Below are positions 60,323 to 64,000 of a stretch of 64,000 bases of DNA, in pieces; the stretch's first letter is position 1, and the number at the start of each line of letters is the position of its first letter. The stretch is from MedAcidi-G1 sp002713545 (GTDB lineage Bacteria; Actinomycetota; Acidimicrobiia; Acidimicrobiales; MedAcidi-G1): NCBI GenBank assembly GCA_964013895.1, contig CAXGYF010000004.1:1-64000 (forward strand), in the 5' to 3' direction. The notes under the pieces are model-generated. The model searched no databases, had not been told where the DNA came from, and was given only the letters and a program-made list of their open reading frames with translations. The position numbers and the translations under genes are program-made.

Positions 60323-61143
60323 TGTCTGAGCTCCCACGATCATTTTCACACTCATCTGCTTCCACCTTTAAGCAGTGCCCGCGACGTTGGAAACACAAAT
60401 ACATAGACAAATTGCCCGACCCTACGGGAGAAGCAGCTCTTGTGGGTCAATTCGCTCATGACGTTCTCGAACAACTTTGTAAAGAGAAGTCCACACTACG
60501 GACTGAATTAAAAGCCAAAGAAATAGCAGCGAATATTTGGCCAAAAGTCGCGGAAAGAAAAGACTTCAAAAATCTTAATCTAAATTCAGAAGAGCAACTA
60601 GCGTTCCGATGGAAAGCATGGAATGCCATCAAAGGGTTATGGGACTTAGAAGACCCGTCAGCAATCTCAGTCGAGGCAACTGAGCAAAGGGTGTCAGCCT
60701 CACTTTCAGGAGTTCCCTTTTTAGGAATAATTGATCGACTCGATAGAGAGGAAAATGGATTGGTAGTTGTCGACTATAAAACAGGAAAACTACCCAAATA
60801 CGGCAACGACACTTTCAATCAAGTGCTGTTGTATGCCGCAGCTGTTGAGAGTAAAACCGGTGAGCAACCTTCCAGAGTGCGACTTCTATACCTCGGCAAA
60901 GAAACGATGGAAACTGAAGTCTCGGTGGATCTGGTGAACAAGGTAGTTGAAGATTTGTCCGATACCTGGGATCGACTTAGAACCAACTTAGAAAATAACG
61001 AATTTGAACCCATAACAACTCCTCTTTGTGGCTGGTGCTCTTTTGTTGTTCAATGTCCTGCTGGAACTAAGTTTATAAAAAAAAGAGCCTCACTAGGAAA
61101 ACTTAGATCTGACGCACCGGCTAGATTAGCGCTCGGACTCTAA
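60322..61143 (+). CDS. PD-(D/E)XK nuclease, RecB/Cas4-like, with iron-sulfur cysteines
   Basis: A 273-aa nuclease domain. FSHSSASTFKQCPRRWKHKYI (about 8-28) gives the first Cys; GQFAHDVLEQL (about 42-52) the conserved His; GIIDRLDREENGLVVVDYKTGK (about 134-155) the Asp and Asp-x-Lys of the active site; and CGWCSFVVQCPAG (about 240-252) three more cysteines. The layout matches the PD-(D/E)XK 4Fe-4S nucleases of the AddB/Cas4 type (RecB-like, DUF2800-related). Without Cas1/Cas2 or a CRISPR it is probably a DNA repair exonuclease. It overlaps parE by one base. Confidence 0.87.
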   Translation: MSELPRSFSHSSASTFKQCPRRWKHKYIDKLPDPTGEAALVGQFAHDVLEQLCKEKSTLRTELKAKEIAANIWPKVAERKDFKNLNLNSEEQLAFRWKAWNAIKGLWDLEDPSAISVEATEQRVSASLSGVPFLGIIDRLDREENGLVVVDYKTGKLPKYGNDTFNQVLLYAAAVESKTGEQPSRVRLLYLGKETMETEVSVDLVNKVVEDLSDTWDRLRTNLENNEFEPITTPLCGWCSFVVQCPAGTKFIKKRASLGKLRSDAPARLALGL

Positions 61144-61478
61144 GGGTCGGATCTTTTACGTTTCTTCCAAAAAATTGCAAAAGCGAATAAAAGCAAGGTA
61201 GCAATTAGTGCACCTAGCCGATTTGCTCTATCTGCATTCTCATCAATGCTTTCAACTGGTGGCACTTCAAAAGGTTGAAAATCTTCACTGTTTTGATCAG
61301 ATCCTTTGCCCTGATCTCCAACAGAATCTCTATTCGTATCAGTATTTTCAGAAAGTTCTTCGACAGCTTCAAAAGCATTACTATTAGTTTCACTCTCGCC
61401 ATCTAATAAAGCATCCACGGGGCTTTCTTCCGGTGCTGCGGGACGCGAGCGTACTGCTTCAGGATCATAAGTGGCCAT
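61140..61478 (-). CDS. Small acidic protein with C-terminal membrane anchor
   Basis: A 112-aa protein of unknown function. About 80 residues rich in Glu, Asp, Ser and Asn are followed by one membrane helix near the C-terminus (LGALIATLLLFAFAIFW, about 88-104) and a basic tail (KKRKRSDP), so the acidic part should lie outside the cytoplasm or on the opposite side to the basic tail. The ATG at 61478 is preceded by GAGGAGG, 6 nt away, and overlaps the end of the ParA gene by 14 bases, so the two are probably translated together. It converges on the nuclease gene with a 4-base overlap. Confidence 0.72.
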   Translation of the reverse strand: MATYDPEAVRSRPAAPEESPVDALLDGESETNSNAFEAVEELSENTDTNRDSVGDQGKGSDQNSEDFQPFEVPPVESIDENADRANRLGALIATLLLFAFAIFWKKRKRSDP

Positions 61479-62286
61479 AAGAATCCTCCTCATCAGAATT
61501 ATTTTCAGAATAGCCACCTTCTAACAGAAGAGTCAAAAGTTCATCAAATTCTGCTGCTGCTTCTGCTGCACCTGACCTGTTGCCCAAACCATGTATAGGT
61601 AAAGATTGCGCTGAAGCTTCTGCTATAGCCGTGCGTAAATGAATCTTTGGTAATGGGAAATCAGAATAAACTTCTTCAAGCTTTGAGTTCCAATAACTGT
61701 CATCTCGAGTTCTTCCAAGTCGGTTGACAGCAATTCCAGCTATGTTTGGCTTGGAATCGATTCGACGCGTACGGATCTTTTCTATTGTCTGAATCATTCT
61801 TGCTACACCATCAACTGACCATGCTCCAGGCTCTGTAACTACAAGAGTCACATCAACTGCAAAAAGAGCGTTTACCGTAAGTAATCCAAGTGATGGAGGA
61901 CAGTCAACAATGATTAGAGGCCATTTCGAATTTTCAAAAGAAAGTGACAATCGATTCTGCGCCCCCAGAGGATCAGTAGCAAGTCGTGGTTCACAAATCG
62001 AAAGTGTCGGAGTGGAAGCAGCAATATAAGGAACCCGACCGCAGTCAGATGGCCAATTAGATCTTTCTGCGATTTCATTGATACCCCCAAAAAAATCGTC
62101 TTCTAATACATCCACCACTCCCTTAGCAGGTTCGAACACACCCAGTCCTGTAGTTGCATTACCCTGTGGGTCTAAATCGACAATCAAGGTTTCTAAATTT
62201 TTTTTAGCAGCGGAAGAAGCGAGTCCTAAAGTCACACTGGTTTTCCCTACGCCACCCTTTTGATTCACTATCGCTATTGAGACCAC
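61465..62286 (-). CDS. ParA-family ATPase
   Basis: A 273-aa ParA/Soj-type ATPase. The deviant Walker A KGGVGKTSVTLG (about 10-21) has the signature lysine; Walker A' LIVDLDPQGNATTGLG (about 34-49); Walker B WPLIIVDCPPSLG (about 115-127). No ParB gene lies next to it; instead a small membrane-anchored acidic protein overlaps its end. It may be a chromosome-partition or positioning ATPase of the orphan type. The start is GTG. It is divergent from mutM. Confidence 0.88.
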   Translation of the reverse strand: MVSIAIVNQKGGVGKTSVTLGLASSAAKKNLETLIVDLDPQGNATTGLGVFEPAKGVVDVLEDDFFGGINEIAERSNWPSDCGRVPYIAASTPTLSICEPRLATDPLGAQNRLSLSFENSKWPLIIVDCPPSLGLLTVNALFAVDVTLVVTEPGAWSVDGVARMIQTIEKIRTRRIDSKPNIAGIAVNRLGRTRDDSYWNSKLEEVYSDFPLPKIHLRTAIAEASAQSLPIHGLGNRSGAAEAAAEFDELLTLLLEGGYSENNSDEEDSYGHL

Positions 62287-62351
62287 ATAGAAAACCTAGA
62301 CCAGTTTGCGACACAAAAGTTGTAAATGGCTTAAACAGGTATCGTATATCG

Positions 62352-63173
62352 ATGCCAGAACTACCCGAGGTCGAATCAATCCGCTGTCAATTAGAACCTC
62401 TGATTGCTGGAAAAACAATATTAACCGGCGATTCTTTTCGCTCAAAAAAATTTCTACAAGCAAAGCTGGCTTCTGGTTTTTATGTAAAAAAAGTCGAACG
62501 GAGAGGTAAATACCTCATATTGAACCTTGAAAAAGAATTAAATCAAAAAATAAAATTCAAGGAACTCATCATTCATCTTGGAATGACAGGAAGCGTCTCA
62601 GTAGTAGAAGAAAAACCGGACGACCTTTACATAAGAGCTCAATGGCAGCTCAATGACGGTAAAATTTTACTTTTTAGGGATATCCGACGTTTCGGCAGAG
62701 TCGCAGTTGTGGATCCCGGTGATTACAAGTCGCTGCCAACTTTAAATAGTATCGGTCCTGAACCTTTTGACCCAAAACTAACTGCGGTCAGTTTCTATGA
62801 AGCTTTATCTTCCTCAAGAAGTCAAATAAAAACTAAACTCCTTTCTCAGCGGATTATTGCTGGGTTGGGGAACATATATGTCGATGAATCGCTTTGGCGA
62901 TCAAAGATAAATCCTGTTGCTAGGAGAATTGGGAAAGAGCGTTCTCAAAAGCTACTCATCTCAATAAGGGAAGTTTTGCATGAAGCAATCGAAAATGGTG
63001 GCACTACTTTTCGTGATTATAGAACGCCCGATGGATTAACAGGAAAAAATCAACATAATCTCGATTGCTACGGCCGAGCTGGGGAAGCTTGTAAAAGCTG
63101 CTCTTCTATATTAAAGAATCGAGTTATTGGTCAACGGTCGACGACTTGGTGCCCGCAGTGCCAAATTAGCTAA
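62352..63173 (+). CDS. mutM: Formamidopyrimidine-DNA glycosylase
   Basis: A 273-aa base-excision-repair enzyme that removes 8-oxoguanine and formamidopyrimidines. The catalytic N-terminus is MPELPEVESIR (Pro after Met removal, then Glu). LIIHLGMTGSVSV (about 74-86), the helix-two-turn-helix IIAGLGNIYVDESLW (about 171-185) and the C-terminal zinc finger CYGRAGEACKSC...CPQCQ (about 237-271) are complete. The ATG at 62352 gives the required MPELPEVE start; a longer frame upstream is not used. Confidence 0.95.
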   Translation: MPELPEVESIRCQLEPLIAGKTILTGDSFRSKKFLQAKLASGFYVKKVERRGKYLILNLEKELNQKIKFKELIIHLGMTGSVSVVEEKPDDLYIRAQWQLNDGKILLFRDIRRFGRVAVVDPGDYKSLPTLNSIGPEPFDPKLTAVSFYEALSSSRSQIKTKLLSQRIIAGLGNIYVDESLWRSKINPVARRIGKERSQKLLISIREVLHEAIENGGTTFRDYRTPDGLTGKNQHNLDCYGRAGEACKSCSSILKNRVIGQRSTTWCPQCQIS

Positions 63174-63229
63174 TTACTCTATGAGCTAACCAACCGATAA
63201 TGTGAGTATGATCGCTTGAGAGGTGAAAA

Positions 63230-64000
63230 TTGAACCGAGATCTTTCTCAAACTGATGAAGCAGTTAGCGAACCGGATGATTTTTTAAATTTGCTGATATC
63301 TCAAATTGGTTCGAGTGGAAAAATCGAAGTCGCTCGTGACAAAGTCAGCGAACCTGTAATTCGATCATGGTGTGACGCCATGTCAGAAAGCAACCCTCTT
63401 TATATAAACCGAGATGTTGCGAACGAATCAAAACATAACGGAATTATTGCGCCGCCTGCAATGCTGCAGGTTTGGACGATGTCTGGCCTGCATCTTGGCA
63501 GTCAATTTCAAAGAAATACGGAAGATTCTCCTAGCGCCGAGGTTTACCAACTTCTAGATGAAGCTGGTTTTACGGGAGTGGTGGCAACGAACGCTATTTA
63601 TCACTATGACAAAGTAATTAAACCTGGTGATTTGATTTCTGGTAGCCAGAAACTACTCGACGTTTCAGAACAAAAAGCAACAGCTATAGGGGTAGGTCAT
63701 TTTGTTACCACCGAAACAATATATTCTGATGCCTCCGGCGAACAGGTCGGTTCGATGGAATTTCGAGTACTAAAATTCCGACCAGGCACCGGCAAAAAAA
63801 ATGAACAGTCACCCAAAAAACCACCAAGACCTAAGCCAGCTTCTAACATTTCAACTGACTGGTTTTGGGATGCCTGCAACAATAAAGAGCTGCGAATTCA
63901 ATCGTGTGAAGACTGCGCAAATCTTCAACATCCTCCTGCCGTTCGTTGCCTTTCATGTGGTTCTGATTCGTTGAGTAGTGTTATTGCATCTGGCAGGGGC
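63230..64000 (+). CDS. MaoC-like dehydratase/DUF35 fusion (ChsH2-like), C-terminus outside window
   Basis: The open frame runs 257 codons to the right edge. The N-terminal part (about 1-185) is a FAS1-like/MaoC hot-dog dehydratase domain: VIRSWCDAMSESNPLYINRD, IIAPPAMLQVWTMSGL, and a second half with AIYHYDKVIKPGDLISG. After a Lys/Pro-rich linker comes a DUF35 domain with a complete zinc ribbon, Cys-x-x-Cys (CEDC) and Cys-x-x-Cys (CLSC), at about 222-246. This order is the ChsH2 subunit of steroid enoyl-CoA hydratase, which also binds the Ltp2 aldolase. TTG is the best start, with GAGAGG 6 nt upstream. Confidence 0.85.
   Translation, partial: MNRDLSQTDEAVSEPDDFLNLLISQIGSSGKIEVARDKVSEPVIRSWCDAMSESNPLYINRDVANESKHNGIIAPPAMLQVWTMSGLHLGSQFQRNTEDSPSAEVYQLLDEAGFTGVVATNAIYHYDKVIKPGDLISGSQKLLDVSEQKATAIGVGHFVTTETIYSDASGEQVGSMEFRVLKFRPGTGKKNEQSPKKPPRPKPASNISTDWFWDACNNKELRIQSCEDCANLQHPPAVRCLSCGSDSLSSVIASGRG

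Noticed and set aside
60322..61143. Cas4 of a CRISPR system
   Set aside because: No cas genes or repeat arrays are present; the nuclease is coupled to parE.

Overview
The window looks like a dense, low-GC (roughly 40 percent by eye) chromosome segment of an actinobacterium, most likely a marine member of the Acidimicrobiia. The assignment rests on gene content and not on a 16S gene, which is absent. The lineage evidence is: two tiny actinobacterial-type ribosomal proteins (bS22 and bL37), a resuscitation-promoting-factor (Rpf) domain protein in the order metG-tatD-rpf-rsmA-ispE, a SepX/GlpR-like membrane protein beside molybdenum-cofactor genes, an F420-type luciferase-like oxidoreductase, and Ltp/DUF35 acyl-CoA genes of the kind used for steroid-like substrates. 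Genes are packed with many 1 to 14 base overlaps. No stretch longer than 300 bases lacks a gene. I see no insertion sequence, prophage, CRISPR array or rRNA operon.

Layout. 0-2.1 kb: a cut-off secreted fibronectin-III protein ending in a (Ser-Thr)n repeat, a creatinase and tRNA-Gln. 2.2-9.2 kb: a housekeeping run on the minus strand (ychF, rsmI, metG, tatD, rpf-like, rsmA, ispE) flanked by the bS22 and bL37 genes. 9.3-24.8 kb: nucleoside and small-molecule uptake and breakdown: a BMP-type nucleoside importer without its binding protein, a short-chain dehydrogenase, a cupin, an MTA/SAH-deaminase-like amidohydrolase, an amino-acid-type ABC importer without a binding protein, adenosine deaminase, a split ADP-forming acyl-CoA synthetase, a dienoyl-CoA isomerase-like crotonase, an adenosine-kinase-like enzyme, and a ferredoxin/ferredoxin reductase pair. 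24.9-36 kb: an acyl-CoA/steroid-like catabolic block with two thiolase-fold Ltp proteins, two DUF35 partners, alcohol dehydrogenase, a luciferase-like oxidoreductase, crotonase, an HSD-type dehydrogenase and an acyl-CoA ligase. Set into this block are a probable selenoprotein ArsC-family reductase, glnB and a divergent GntR regulator. 36-42.6 kb: rsgA, a MacAB-like export system with Calx-beta domains in its adaptor, a lipoprotein and tRNA-Ala. 42.6-46.5 kb: SepX-like protein, moaC, moaA, moeA, plsY. 46.6-55.8 kb: FmdB-like protein, tldE/tldD, a thioesterase, a PAP2 protein, dxs, an Nfu-type protein, crotonase, ferrochelatase. 55.8-64 kb: topoisomerase IV (parC-parE), a Cas4/RecB-like nuclease, a ParA ATPase with a small membrane protein, mutM, and a MaoC-DUF35 (ChsH2-like) gene cut by the right edge.

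The most notable observation is at 30458..30835. An ArsC-family reading frame is interrupted by a single in-frame UGA exactly where the catalytic cysteine belongs, and a 7-bp hairpin with a GGUC loop begins 17 nt later. This is the arrangement expected of a bacterial selenocysteine codon and its SECIS element. The selenocysteine machinery itself (selA, selB, selC, selD) is not in the window.

Together the genes suggest a heterotroph that scavenges purine nucleosides, creatine and amino acids, and oxidises complex acyl-CoA substrates. It makes isoprenoids by the MEP route (dxs and ispE both present), haem, and molybdenum cofactor.
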